Source of the DNA: Streptomyces guryensis
GTDB taxonomy: Bacteria > Actinomycetota > Actinomycetes > Streptomycetales > Streptomycetaceae
Reading direction: 5' to 3'
DNA: 64,000 bases
Assembly (NCBI RefSeq): GCF_021261325.1
Contig: NZ_JAJSBI010000011.1
Coordinates: forward strand, 248,001 to 312,000
In this document: one piece after another, positions 17,353-25,931 of the stretch
How the letters are laid out: every line of letters starts with the position of its first letter
Position numbering within the stretch: the first letter of the stretch is position 1
Notes under the pieces: model-generated
The model's database searches: none
Told to the model about the DNA's origin: nothing
What the model saw: only the letters and a program-made list of their open reading frames with translations
Position numbers and translations under genes: made by a program

Positions 17353-18725
17353 GCGGGCACCGCGCCCTTACGCTGGCGAGCAGCGTGGTCGGGGCTGTGA
17401 TCGTCGCCTTGGACGGCACGGTCCTCACCGTCGCCCAGCCCACCCTGCAACGGGATCTGGGCGCCTCCTTCGCGCAGGTCCAGTGGACCAGCACCGGTTA
17501 TCTCATCGCGGTGGCGGGCCTGTTGGTGTTCTGCGGACGGCTCGGTGACCGGTACGGGCATCAACGGGTCTTCGGCATCGGGATGTCGGGCTTCGGCGTG
17601 ACGTCGGCGGCCATCGGGCTGGCACCCGGTGTCGGCTGGGTGATCGGGCTGCGGGTCCTGCAAGGTGTGTTCGGGGCGTTGCTGCAGCCTGCCACGCTGG
17701 GGATGCTGCGGGCCGCGTTCCCGCCCGACCGGCTCCGGATGCCGATCGCGGTGCGGGCCGGCGCGATCGGGGTGGCGGCCGCGGCGGGGCCGGTGCTGGG
17801 CGGGGCGCTGGTGGCCGGGCCGGGCTGGCGGGCGGTCTTCTTCCTGAACGTCGTACCGGCACTCGTCTTCGGTCTGCTCGCCCTCACCTTGCGCGGCCCG
17901 CGCCCCCAACAGCCCTCCCCCGCCGGCTTGGACGTGCCCGGCGCGCTCCTGCTCGCACTGACCCTGGCCTGCCTGGTGCACAGTCTGGTCGCGCTGGCGA
18001 ACGGCGGGTGGACGACGGCGAGCGCGCCGGGCCTGGTGTCGGCCGCGGTCGCGGGTGCCGCCTTCGTACGGCATGAGCGGCGGACCACGAGCCCGCTGGT
18101 GCCGCCGGACGTCGTGGGCTCGGCGGCCGTCGGTTCCGCGCTCGGCGTGCTGGTCGCCGCGTCGGCCGCCCTGAACGGCACGCTCTTCGTCGCCACCTTC
18201 CTGCTCCAGGACACGCTCGGTCTCGACCCCCTGCGCATGGCCCTGCTGAGCCTGCCGCTCGCGGCGCTGATGATCGTCGCCGCGCCGGGGTGCGCGGTGC
18301 TGCTGCGCCGCGTCGGGGCCCGTCGTACGACGGTGGCGGCGATGGCCGTCCTGGCCGCCGGGATCCTGGTGCTGGGCCGGGCCTCGGGCACGATCGCCCT
18401 CTGCACGGGGTTCGCGCTGCTGGGGGCCGGGTTCGGCACGGTGATGGTGGCGGCCACCCATGTCGTCGTACGACAGGCCGCCGTCGGGTCGGCCGGGGTG
18501 GCGGGCGGGTTGCAGCAGACCGCGATGAACGTCGGCCCGGCGCTGGGCGTGGCCACCGCGACGACGCTGACGGGGCTGGGCCATGGGTACGGGCTTGCGC
18601 TGGGGGTTCTCGCCGTGGTGGCCGGGGCCGGGGCGGTGGCGGGCCGCGCACTGCCGGAACGTTCCGCCGAAACGATCAATCCGGCTCAACCGGGGGACCT
18701 TGTGCCCCTTCCTGAGCGACGATGA
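17349..18725 (+). CDS. MFS drug-type exporter (DHA2-like, 14 TM)
   Basis: A 458-residue major facilitator transporter. Motif C-type DGTVLTVAQPTLQRDL in TM1 and the loop motif GRLGDRYGHQRVF identify the drug:H+ antiporter group, and there are about 13-14 hydrophobic segments. Translation starts at the ATG overlapping the tetR stop. Paired with a divergent/autoregulated TetR gene, it most likely exports a toxic compound. The C-terminus (ERSAETINPAQPGDL…) is hydrophilic and probably cytoplasmic. Substrate unknown. Confidence 0.9.
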   Translation: MSGHRALTLASSVVGAVIVALDGTVLTVAQPTLQRDLGASFAQVQWTSTGYLIAVAGLLVFCGRLGDRYGHQRVFGIGMSGFGVTSAAIGLAPGVGWVIGLRVLQGVFGALLQPATLGMLRAAFPPDRLRMPIAVRAGAIGVAAAAGPVLGGALVAGPGWRAVFFLNVVPALVFGLLALTLRGPRPQQPSPAGLDVPGALLLALTLACLVHSLVALANGGWTTASAPGLVSAAVAGAAFVRHERRTTSPLVPPDVVGSAAVGSALGVLVAASAALNGTLFVATFLLQDTLGLDPLRMALLSLPLAALMIVAAPGCAVLLRRVGARRTTVAAMAVLAAGILVLGRASGTIALCTGFALLGAGFGTVMVAATHVVVRQAAVGSAGVAGGLQQTAMNVGPALGVATATTLTGLGHGYGLALGVLAVVAGAGAVAGRALPERSAETINPAQPGDLVPLPERR

Positions 18726-18760
18726 GACCAGAACAGAACAGGCAGAGTCCGCTGCGTTCA

Positions 18761-18830
18761 GCGCAGCCCCGAAGGGGCGCGGGGAACGGCGCGACCAGCC
18801 ACGACGGTGCCGCAGCCAACTGACGGCCTG
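18761..18830. repeat. Dispersed streptomycete intergenic hairpin repeat, copy 2
   Basis: GCAGCCCCGAAGGGGCGCGGGG followed by AACGGCGCGACCAGCCACGA, downstream of the MFS gene. This is the best-preserved of the three copies; the hairpin CCCC/GGGG and the GCGCGACCAGCCAC tail recur at 27,811 and, diverged, at 6,796. Confidence 0.65.
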
Positions 18831-18875
18831 TCGCGGCACTCACAGCGGAGCGCTTCGCGCGTTCGGAGGAGAGCG

Positions 18876-20105
18876 ATGGCACAGCTGCGACAAGAGGTCG
18901 ACCCGGACGAGGCCGGGCTGGACGCCAAGGCGCTGGACCGCCTCGACCAGCATTTCGCCCACCACGTCGATGAGGGACGCCTGCCCGGCTACCTGGTGGC
19001 CGTCGCCCGCGGCGGACGCGTCGCCCACCTCACCACCCACGGCCGGCGCGACGTCGCGGCGGGTCTGCCGGTCGAGGCCGACACCCTGTGGCGGATCTAC
19101 TCCATGACCAAGCCGGTCACCACGGTCGCCGCCCTGATACTCGTGGAGGAGGGCCGGCTGTCGCTCGACGACCCGGTCGCCCGCCACCTCCCGGCCTTCG
19201 CCGACCCGCAGGTCTACGAGAGCGGGTCAGGCGCCGGTCTCCGGACCCGCCCGGCAGCCCAACCCCCGCTGATCCGGCACCTGTTGACCCACACCGCGGG
19301 CCTGACCTTCGCGTTCTACCACCACCACCCCGTCGACGCCCTCTACCGCGAGGCGGGCCTGGACTCGGCCGTGCTGCCGGGCTCGGACCTGGCCGGGACC
19401 GTCGACGCGTACGCGCGCCTGCCGCTGCAGTTCGAGCCGGGCACGCAGTGGAACTACTCGGTCGCCACCAATGTGCTCGGCAGGGTGATCGAGGTCGTGT
19501 CCGGGCAGCCGCTCGACGTCTTCTTCGCCGAGCGCGTCCTCGGCCCGCTCGGCATGACCGACGCCGGATTCTGCGTCACGGACGAACAGGCCCCGAGGCT
19601 CTCCGAGTTGTACGGCGACACCGACGCCGGCGGCATCGAGCCGATCGCCGGGCTGCCGCTGCGCGGGCGGCCCCGCTTCCTGTCCGGCAGCGGCGGCCTG
19701 GTGGCCTCCGCGTACGACGTGCACCGCTTCATGGAGCTGCTGCGCCGCAGGGGCGAGCTCGACGGGGTCCGTCTACTGGCCCCCGGGACGGTGGACCTGA
19801 TGACCCGCAACCAGCTGCCCGGCGGCGCCGATCTGCGCGCCTTCGGCAGTCGCCCGGCCCATGACGAGCCCGGCAACGACGGCGTCGGCTTCGGCCTCGG
19901 CGTCTCCGTCGTCATCGACCCCGAACGCACTCAGGCACCCTCGGGCCTGGGTACGTTCGGCTGGAGCGGGGTGGCGACGACGACCTTCTGGGTGGACCCG
20001 AGCCGTGATCTGAGCGTGCAGTTCATGACGCAGGTCCGGCCGAAGTCGTCACTCAGGCTCTACCCCGACCTCAAACGGCTGGTCCACGAGGCGGTCACGG
20101 ACTGA
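18876..20105 (+). CDS. Serine hydrolase, class C beta-lactamase/esterase family
   Basis: A 409-residue penicillin-binding-protein-like serine hydrolase (EstB/carboxylesterase VIII group). The nucleophile motif is S76-M-T-K79 (YSMTKPVTT), the second motif is Y194-S-V (WNYSVATNVLG), and GLGVSVV-type sequence near the C-terminus occupies the KTG position. ATG 18,876 has GGAGGAGAG just upstream; the preceding open frame lies in the dispersed repeat. No signal peptide is seen, so it is probably cytoplasmic. Esterase, lactonase or peptidase activity is possible; true beta-lactamase function is not implied. Confidence 0.85.
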   Translation: MAQLRQEVDPDEAGLDAKALDRLDQHFAHHVDEGRLPGYLVAVARGGRVAHLTTHGRRDVAAGLPVEADTLWRIYSMTKPVTTVAALILVEEGRLSLDDPVARHLPAFADPQVYESGSGAGLRTRPAAQPPLIRHLLTHTAGLTFAFYHHHPVDALYREAGLDSAVLPGSDLAGTVDAYARLPLQFEPGTQWNYSVATNVLGRVIEVVSGQPLDVFFAERVLGPLGMTDAGFCVTDEQAPRLSELYGDTDAGGIEPIAGLPLRGRPRFLSGSGGLVASAYDVHRFMELLRRRGELDGVRLLAPGTVDLMTRNQLPGGADLRAFGSRPAHDEPGNDGVGFGLGVSVVIDPERTQAPSGLGTFGWSGVATTTFWVDPSRDLSVQFMTQVRPKSSLRLYPDLKRLVHEAVTD

Positions 20106-20129
20106 ACGTTCCCCGGACCGCGACCGGAT

Positions 20130-20160
20130 CACCTCGCCGACCGGCGGAGTCGGCGAGGTG
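20130..20160. terminator. Bidirectional hairpin between convergent genes
   Basis: Perfect 12-bp stem CACCTCGCCGAC / GTCGGCGAGGTG with a 7-nt loop, placed between the stop of the serine hydrolase (20,105) and the stop of the minus-strand GTP cyclohydrolase gene (20,175). Confidence 0.8.
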
Positions 20161-20174
20161 GCGTGCGATCCGGC

Positions 20175-20834
20175 TCAGGACAGGTGCGCCAGCGCGTCCA
20201 GATGCGGCAGGACGTGGTCGAGCCGTTCCCGCTTGGTGCGCAGATAGGTGATGTTGCTCTCGCACGGCGGGATCAGCAGCGGGACGGTCTCGGCCACCTC
20301 GATGCCGTGCTGCACCAGCGCCTCCCGCTTGCGCGGGTTGTTGGACATCAGACGCACCGAGTTCACGCCCAGGTCCTGGAGGATCTTGGCGGCGACGCCG
20401 TAGTCGCGGGCGTCCACCGGCAGCCCCAGCGCCAGGTTCGCCTCCACGGTGTCCAGGCCCTCCGCCTGCAGCGCCATCGCGCGCAGCTTGGCGAGCAGAC
20501 CGATGCCGCGGCCCTCGTGGCCCCTCAAGTAGACGACTATGCCACTGCCTTCGGCGACGACGGCCTTGAGCGCGGAGGCGAGCTGGTCACCGCACTCGCA
20601 GTGCTGGGAGCCGAACGCGTCTCCGGTCAGGCACTCGGAATGCAGCCGGGTGAGGACACCGTCCGTGCCGATGTCACCATGGACGAGGGCCACTTGCTCG
20701 TCATCGCGATCGTGATCCATGTAACCCACCGCCCGGAATTGCCCGTAGACCGTGGGCAATGGGGCATTCACAATCCGTTCCACGCCCGTGCGCTGTGGGG
20801 ACTTCTTGCCGAGGACGCCGATTTTATCTGTCAT
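20175..20834 (-). CDS. GTP cyclohydrolase II homologue with Met120 (FAPy-forming type)
   Basis: A 219-residue GTP cyclohydrolase II family enzyme (RibA fold). The zinc site SECLTGDAFGSQHCECG and the GTP-binding RGHEGRGIGL are intact. The position equal to E. coli RibA Tyr105 is Met120 here (KLRAMALQ versus KIRAYALQ). From published work on S. coelicolor GCH II paralogues, Met at this position goes with stopping at the formamidopyrimidine (FAPy) instead of the deformylated product. ATG 20,834 with AGGA upstream was chosen because Met is then residue 120 and the upstream 23 codons look non-coding. Divergent from a creatininase-family gene 38 bp away, which could remove the formyl group. Confidence 0.92.
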   Translation of the reverse strand: MTDKIGVLGKKSPQRTGVERIVNAPLPTVYGQFRAVGYMDHDRDDEQVALVHGDIGTDGVLTRLHSECLTGDAFGSQHCECGDQLASALKAVVAEGSGIVVYLRGHEGRGIGLLAKLRAMALQAEGLDTVEANLALGLPVDARDYGVAAKILQDLGVNSVRLMSNNPRKREALVQHGIEVAETVPLLIPPCESNITYLRTKRERLDHVLPHLDALAHLS

Positions 20835-20872
20835 GATCTGATTCCTAAGCAGAGACGAAGGGCCGTGAAGAA

Positions 20873-21679
20873 ATGAGTGGATCGGGCGCGCGTACGGCGG
20901 CATACGGGCTGGTGCCGGCGGACACTACGGAAGAGGTACGGACCAGAGCGGCGGGTGTCTCAACGCAGGTCGCCGTCCTTCCGGTCGGGAGCTTCGAGCA
21001 GCACGGTCCGTTCCTTCCGCTGGCGACCGACACGCTCGTCGCCTGTGCCATGGCCCGGGAGATCGCGGCGGCGTACCCGGTGCACCTCCTCCCGCCGGTG
21101 ACCATCTCCTGCTCGCACGAGCACGCGGCCTGGCCCGGGACCGTCAGCATCTCTTCCGTGACCCTTCACGCGGTGGTATGTGACATTGCACAGTCGCTGC
21201 GCCGCTCCGGCGTCGACGCCCTGGTGGTGGTCAACGGGCACGGCGGAAACTACGTACTGGGCAACGTCGTTCAGGAGTCCTCCGCCCGGGGCGAGCGAAT
21301 GGCGCTGTTCCCGGCCGCGGAGGACTGGGAAGCGGCACGGCAGCGGGCGGGGGTGACCACCTCGCTGCTGACCGACATGCACGCGGGAGAAATCGAGACC
21401 TCCATCCTTCTGCACGCTCACCCGGAATTGCTTCGCCCCGGTTATGAGGCCTCCGATTTCGTCGCGGACGACCGGCGTCATCTGCTCACCCTCGGTATGT
21501 CCGGCTATACCGATTCGGGCGTCATCGGACGCCCTTCGCTCGGTTCCGCGGAAAAGGGGAAGCAACTGCTCGCGGCTCTGGCGGATTCCTTCGGAGCGTA
21601 TTTCTCACTCCTCACCTCGGCGGGCGATTCCGGCACGGAGACCGGAGAGACGGGGGAAGCCGGCAGCGCGCGCGGGTAG
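20873..21679 (+). CDS. Creatininase-family amidohydrolase, candidate FAPy deformylase
   Basis: A 268-residue member of the creatinine amidohydrolase superfamily. Expected metal ligands and active-site motifs are visible: SFEQHGPFLPLATDT (E42, H44, D53), VNGHGGN (H123) and HAGEIETS (E173/E175). Archaeal ArfB, which deformylates the FAPy product of archaeal GTP cyclohydrolase III, belongs to this family, so next to a FAPy-type cyclohydrolase the assignment is attractive; creatininase proper or MftE-like peptidase activity are alternatives. The ATG at 20,873 follows a GAAG-type RBS. The last 175 bp overlap the convergent membrane-protein gene. Confidence 0.8.
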   Translation: MSGSGARTAAYGLVPADTTEEVRTRAAGVSTQVAVLPVGSFEQHGPFLPLATDTLVACAMAREIAAAYPVHLLPPVTISCSHEHAAWPGTVSISSVTLHAVVCDIAQSLRRSGVDALVVVNGHGGNYVLGNVVQESSARGERMALFPAAEDWEAARQRAGVTTSLLTDMHAGEIETSILLHAHPELLRPGYEASDFVADDRRHLLTLGMSGYTDSGVIGRPSLGSAEKGKQLLAALADSFGAYFSLLTSAGDSGTETGETGEAGSARG

Positions 21680-23208
21680 TCGCGTCCGGGTGCGGGTTCC
21701 GGGGCTGCCGCCGCGGCCGTTCCGGAACCCGCCCGCAGGCCCGGGTACCAGCGGGCGACGAGGACGACGAGGCCCGGCAGGGCCGCCACAAAGCTGAGCA
21801 CCCCGTACACCACGGCGACGGCCACCCCGCTGCTCGCGCCCAGCCCGGCCGCGCCGAACGCCCAGGCGGCGACGCCCTCGCGGGGGCCGAAGCCGCCGAC
21901 GTTCAGCGGCAGCCCCATCGCGACCAGCGCCAGCACCGCGAGCGGCAGCAGCGCGGCGACGGAGGCACCGGATCCGGCGACCCGAGCGGCGAGCACGAAC
22001 ATCGCGAGGTGGCCGGCCAGGATGAGCACCGACGAGACGACGACACCCGGCCAGTTGCGGCGCGACAGCAGTCCCTCTCGGGCCTCGGTGAGCGTCGCGC
22101 GCAGCGCCCGTCCGCGGCGGGAGGGCGCCCGGTTCATCCGCAGCGCGACCACTACGGCCAGCGCGCCCACCGCGGCGAGCCCGACCAGCGGCGCGAAGTG
22201 CCGGGTCTCCGCCAGCACGGGGGACGGCATCGTCAGGAGCACAGCCCCGCCGATGACCGTCAGCGCGACCTGCCCGGCAACCCGTTCGAGGACCACCGAG
22301 CGCACGCCGCGGCCCATGTCACCGGCGCTCTGCCCGTGCCGCACGGCCCGGTGCACATCGCCGAGGACACCGCCCGGCAGGGCGGCGTTCAGGAACAGCG
22401 CCCGGTAGTAGTCGGCGACGGCCGACCCGAGCGGCAGCCGGATCCTGAGCCCCCGGGCCACCAGCGCCCACCGCCACGCACTGAGCACGGTGGTGACCAC
22501 CCCGATCACCAGCGCCGCCAGCAAGGTCGGCAGGTCGATCCGCCGAAGCCCGTCCAGCAGCACCCCGGTACCGAGTCGCCACAGCAGCGCACTGAGGATG
22601 ACGACACCGGCGACAGTCCCGAAATGGGTACGCGCGGCACGGGAGTTGAGCCGGGACAGAACGGCACGCCACCAGGACCCCCGCACCGCCCCCGCCTCCG
22701 GCCGCGCCGAGGAGACGATCACACCGATACGCGCCTGGGAGACGGCGGCACCGGTGGGCGACAAGGACTCGGCCCCGCCGGCCCGGACTACGACGGCGGT
22801 ACCCGCGGGCCCAACGCCCCCGGCTCGCACCGCAACACCCGCACCCGATGCCGACACGACCCCGCCGGCCCGCACGTCGACGGCCACACCCGCGGACACC
22901 TCAGCCCCGGCGCCACCGGCCCGCGCCTCAACACCCGCACCCGCGGACGCCGCAGACCCGGCACCTCCGACCCGCACCTCAACACCGGCACCCGTCACCG
23001 ACGCAGCCCCGGCGCCACCGGCCCGCGCCCCAACAGCCGCCCCGATCGGCGTCGCGGAGCCGGCCAGGACGTCCACCGGCACCCCCGCCGACGTCACACC
23101 GTCGATCCGCGCCTCGTCGGGGATGCGGCGCAGCGCGCGTACGGCTCGTGCCGCTCGGCCGCTCGGCTCGCGTCGTACCACGACCGCCCGTACCGTCTCC
23201 ACGCTCAT
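21505..23208 (-). CDS. Lysylphosphatidylglycerol synthase TM-like (flippase-type) membrane protein
   Basis: A 567-residue integral membrane protein. Residues ~45-165 are a repetitive low-complexity region with seven or eight imperfect copies of a V-x-V-R-A-G-G unit. Residues ~195-500 carry about eight hydrophobic segments and the family hallmarks YYRALFLNAALPGGVLGDVHRA and LPLNVGGFGPREGVAAW of the LPG_synthase_TM/UPF0104 group, whose members move or handle lipid-linked compounds. The C-terminal ~65 residues are hydrophilic and overlap the convergent creatininase gene. The ATG overlaps the stop of the upstream methyltransferase gene by 4 bp. No catalytic LPG synthase domain is present, so a transport role is more likely. 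Confidence 0.75.
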   Translation of the reverse strand: MSVETVRAVVVRREPSGRAARAVRALRRIPDEARIDGVTSAGVPVDVLAGSATPIGAAVGARAGGAGAASVTGAGVEVRVGGAGSAASAGAGVEARAGGAGAEVSAGVAVDVRAGGVVSASGAGVAVRAGGVGPAGTAVVVRAGGAESLSPTGAAVSQARIGVIVSSARPEAGAVRGSWWRAVLSRLNSRAARTHFGTVAGVVILSALLWRLGTGVLLDGLRRIDLPTLLAALVIGVVTTVLSAWRWALVARGLRIRLPLGSAVADYYRALFLNAALPGGVLGDVHRAVRHGQSAGDMGRGVRSVVLERVAGQVALTVIGGAVLLTMPSPVLAETRHFAPLVGLAAVGALAVVVALRMNRAPSRRGRALRATLTEAREGLLSRRNWPGVVVSSVLILAGHLAMFVLAARVAGSGASVAALLPLAVLALVAMGLPLNVGGFGPREGVAAWAFGAAGLGASSGVAVAVVYGVLSFVAALPGLVVLVARWYPGLRAGSGTAAAAAPEPAPGRDYPRALPASPVSPVSVPESPAEVRSEKYAPKESARAASSCFPFSAEPSEGRPMTPESV

Positions 23209-24212
23209 GACGCTCCGCCCGTCGGCCGGGACAGGGCCAGCAGGTCGCTGTGGTGGACCACGACGTGCAGTTCGCCTGCCCGGCAGGCGGCCAGGCGGTC
23301 CTGCAGATACCGTTCTGCACGGGCCTTCAGCTCGGGGCGTTCCTCGACGGCCGCGCCCACCCAGCCGCGCAGCCACTGGGCCGTCAGCGCGGCCTCGTCG
23401 GGGCCGAGGCGCCAGGGACTGGGGTTGACCTGTACCGTCGCGCCCCGTTCCGAGAACGCCTCGCAGGCCACCGTGATCGCGTCCGGGCCGAGCAGGCCGC
23501 CCCGCCGCTGGTGGGCGTTGAACGCGTCGGTGATCTCCTCGTCCATCGGGTCGGACGGGGTGAGTTCGACGCGGCCGGCCACCGAGAGCGTCAGCAGCGC
23601 GGGGCAGCCGGCCCCGGTGCAGGCGACGGCGAGGGTGTCGATCTCCTCGCGGGTGAGGACGTCGAGGAGCGCGGAGGCCGTCACCAGTGAGGCGCCGGCG
23701 AGGGCGTCCGGGGTGAGCCGGGCGACGTCGCCGCGGCGCGTCTCCACGGTGACCCGGCTGCCGTCGGCGGCGGAGCGCGGGGAGGCGACGGCCGCGAAGT
23801 GCAGAAGGTAGGGGTCCCGGTCGTGCAGGATCCAGTGCTGGGGGCCGTCCAGGCGGGGCGCGAGCCAGCGGCCCATCGAGCCGGTGCCGCAGCCCAGGTC
23901 GTGGATGACCAGCCCGGCCTTGCCCGGCAGGTTGGCCAGCCGGATCCGCAGCGGGTCGAGCAACTCGTGGGCCCGCCCGGCGGCGTCGGCGGGTTCGCGC
24001 AGCTCCAGCCACTCGGGCGCGTAACGGGGCGGCTCCTCGGCCCCGGTGTCCCGCAGCCGCACGGTGGCGCGCTCACCGGGGCGCGGGGCGGGGCCGGCGC
24101 CGGGGATCACGGAGTCCGCCGGTTCGCAGCCGTCGCGATCGGCCGGCTCCGAGGCGTTCCGCGGCGCGGGCTGCGCCGGGATCCTCCCGCCGATCTGTGC
24201 AGTCCTGTTCAT
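23205..24212 (-). CDS. SAM-dependent class I methyltransferase
   Basis: A 335-residue protein with the SAM-binding motif VIHDLGCGTGSMGRWLAP (motif I), then HDRDPYLLHFAA (motif II) and TASALLDVLTREE. The first ~100 residues are Pro/Ala-rich and probably disordered. ATG 24,212 has GGAGGGCGGC upstream and overlaps the stop of the glycosyltransferase gene by 4 bp; its own stop overlaps the start of the membrane-protein gene, so the three are translationally coupled. The acceptor is unknown but should be an intermediate of the GTP-derived pathway. Confidence 0.85.
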   Translation of the reverse strand: MNRTAQIGGRIPAQPAPRNASEPADRDGCEPADSVIPGAGPAPRPGERATVRLRDTGAEEPPRYAPEWLELREPADAAGRAHELLDPLRIRLANLPGKAGLVIHDLGCGTGSMGRWLAPRLDGPQHWILHDRDPYLLHFAAVASPRSAADGSRVTVETRRGDVARLTPDALAGASLVTASALLDVLTREEIDTLAVACTGAGCPALLTLSVAGRVELTPSDPMDEEITDAFNAHQRRGGLLGPDAITVACEAFSERGATVQVNPSPWRLGPDEAALTAQWLRGWVGAAVEERPELKARAERYLQDRLAACRAGELHVVVHHSDLLALSRPTGGAS

Positions 24213-25420
24213 GCCGCCCTCCTGGGTTCGCTCGGCAGCCGGCCCAGTACTCCGGCGAGGCTTCGGGCCGTGGTCGCCCACCCGTCCAGGGCGGCCCGTC
24301 GGCCCCGGGCGGCGGCCTTGAGCCGGCGTCGTACGTCGGCCTCGCCGAACCAGCCGCGCAGTTCGGCGGCGAGGGCGGCGGGGTCCTCCGGCGGCACGAG
24401 GATGCCGGGGACACCGCCGTCGGGCGCGCGTCCGACGGCCTCGGGGACACCGCCGACATCCGTGGCCAGCACGGGGATTCCGCGCGCGAGGGCCTCCGTC
24501 ACCGCCATGCCGTACGTCTCCGCGTACGAGGTGAGGACCATGAGGTCGGCGGCGTTGTAACTGGCGTCGAGCTGGGCACCGGCCTGCGGGCCCGCCAACT
24601 CGATGCGCTCCCCCAGTCCGTGCTCCTCGATCAGCAGCCGCAGATGGGCGACGTACTCGGGGTCCTGCCCGAGACCGCCGACACACACGCAGCTCCACGG
24701 CAGGTCGGCCGCCGCGGCCAGCGCCTGCACCAGCCGGTGCTGGCCCTTGCGGGGGGTCACCGCCGCCACGCACAGCAGCCGCGAGACGCCGTCGGTCCCG
24801 GAGGCGAGGGGCGCGATGTCGGCGCCGGGGGCGGCGACATGCACCCGCTCGGGGGCGAGGCCGTGGTGGGCGACGAGGCGGCGTACCGCCCAGTCGCTGG
24901 TGGCGATCACGGCGGGCACGGCCCGCAGCACGTCACGCTCCTTGGCGTCCAACTCGGCGGCCACGGCGGGCTCGAGGCCCCTCTCGTCGCCGAGCGGAAG
25001 GTGCACGAGGACGGCGAGGTTCAGCCGCTCGGTCTCCGGTACGACGATCTCGGGGACGCCGCAGGCGACGATCCCGTCCAGCAGGACGACCGTCCCGTCC
25101 GGCAACTCCCGCAGTGTCCGCGCGAGTTCCGCGCGGGCCGCCGCCCCCGGCCGGGGCCACTCGCCGCCCACGGCGTGCTTGTGCACCTGCCAGCCGAAGC
25201 CGGGCAGGTCCAGGCTGATCCGCCGGTCATAGGCGTTGCCGCCGCTCGGCGCGGCCGGGTCGTCGACGCCGCCCGGCATGAGGAAGTGCACGGAGCGCAG
25301 GGACATGGGGATGATCTCGGCGTTCTTCAGGGCGGAGCTCTGCACGGGCACGTACCCCAGTGCGGGCCGCTCCGCCTGCCCGAGGGTGTTCTCCACCTTC
25401 TCCAAGGTCGCGTCGGTCAC
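24209..25420 (-). CDS. GT-B glycosyltransferase, GT4-like
   Basis: A 403-residue retaining-type glycosyltransferase. The N-terminal domain holds MPGGVDDPAAPSGGNAYDRR and the C-terminal domain has AAVTPRKGQHRLVQALA, the E-x7-E motif SYAETYGMAVTEAL and GGVPEAVG. It probably transfers a sugar from a nucleotide donor. The GTG at 25,420 overlaps the end of the pterin-synthase homologue by 4 bp. Its operon position suggests glycosylation of a pyrimidine- or pterin-derived or lipid-linked intermediate; pteridine glycosyltransferases are a precedent for the idea, but homology to them was not tested. Confidence 0.87.
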   Translation of the reverse strand: MTDATLEKVENTLGQAERPALGYVPVQSSALKNAEIIPMSLRSVHFLMPGGVDDPAAPSGGNAYDRRISLDLPGFGWQVHKHAVGGEWPRPGAAARAELARTLRELPDGTVVLLDGIVACGVPEIVVPETERLNLAVLVHLPLGDERGLEPAVAAELDAKERDVLRAVPAVIATSDWAVRRLVAHHGLAPERVHVAAPGADIAPLASGTDGVSRLLCVAAVTPRKGQHRLVQALAAAADLPWSCVCVGGLGQDPEYVAHLRLLIEEHGLGERIELAGPQAGAQLDASYNAADLMVLTSYAETYGMAVTEALARGIPVLATDVGGVPEAVGRAPDGGVPGILVPPEDPAALAAELRGWFGEADVRRRLKAAARGRRAALDGWATTARSLAGVLGRLPSEPRRAA

Positions 25421-25815
25421 AGGGCACGCTCGTAACTCGCCCAGGCGATGTGCGACTCGTGCAGGGTCACCGAGATGCCCGCGATGCCCTTGGCGCCCTC
25501 ACCCAGCGCACCCTTCTCGATCCGCTCGGCGAGCCGGTCGGCGATGACCTTGGCCAGGAACTCCGTGGAGGTGTTGATGCCGGCGAAGTCGGGCTCGCTG
25601 TCGAGGTTTCTGTAGTTCAGCTCGCTGACGACGGCACCGAGTTCCTGGGTGGCGAGTCCGATGTCGACGACGATGTTGTCGTCGTCCAGCTGCTCGCGCC
25701 GGAACGTGGCGTCCACCAGGAACGTCGCTCCGTGCAGGCGCTGCGCGGGTCCGAAGACCTCGCCGCGGAAGCTGTGGGCGATCATGATGTGATCGCGGAC
25801 GGTGACACTGAACAA
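25417..25815 (-). CDS. 6-pyruvoyl-tetrahydropterin synthase/QueD homologue with altered active site
   Basis: A 132-residue T-fold protein. FSVTVRDHIMIAHSF and RLHGATFLVDATF correspond to the N-terminal zinc-binding region, and VTLHESHIAWASYE to the C-terminal conserved glutamate. Compared with E. coli QueD, the first two zinc histidines remain (H14, H28), but the third is Ala30 (HGA for HGH), the catalytic Cys is Ala24, and the Asp-His pair is Asn-Tyr (ELNYRNLD). Normal PTPS or carboxy-THP synthase chemistry is therefore unlikely; a new lyase/aldolase-like or binding role is possible. Starts with TTG behind GGAGGG. First gene of the coupled PTPS-GT-MT-membrane operon. Confidence 0.85.
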   Translation of the reverse strand: MFSVTVRDHIMIAHSFRGEVFGPAQRLHGATFLVDATFRREQLDDDNIVVDIGLATQELGAVVSELNYRNLDSEPDFAGINTSTEFLAKVIADRLAERIEKGALGEGAKGIAGISVTLHESHIAWASYERAL

Positions 25816-25931
25816 CGGACGACCCTCCAGGTGCGGCGCGTCTGGTCCTCCGGCCGTTGGCCGCCGGAGGATGCCGTGTAGTACGGCTCTTCGCTTCCCC
25901 GCGTTCAGCCGAGTCTCACCCTTTTCTCAGG

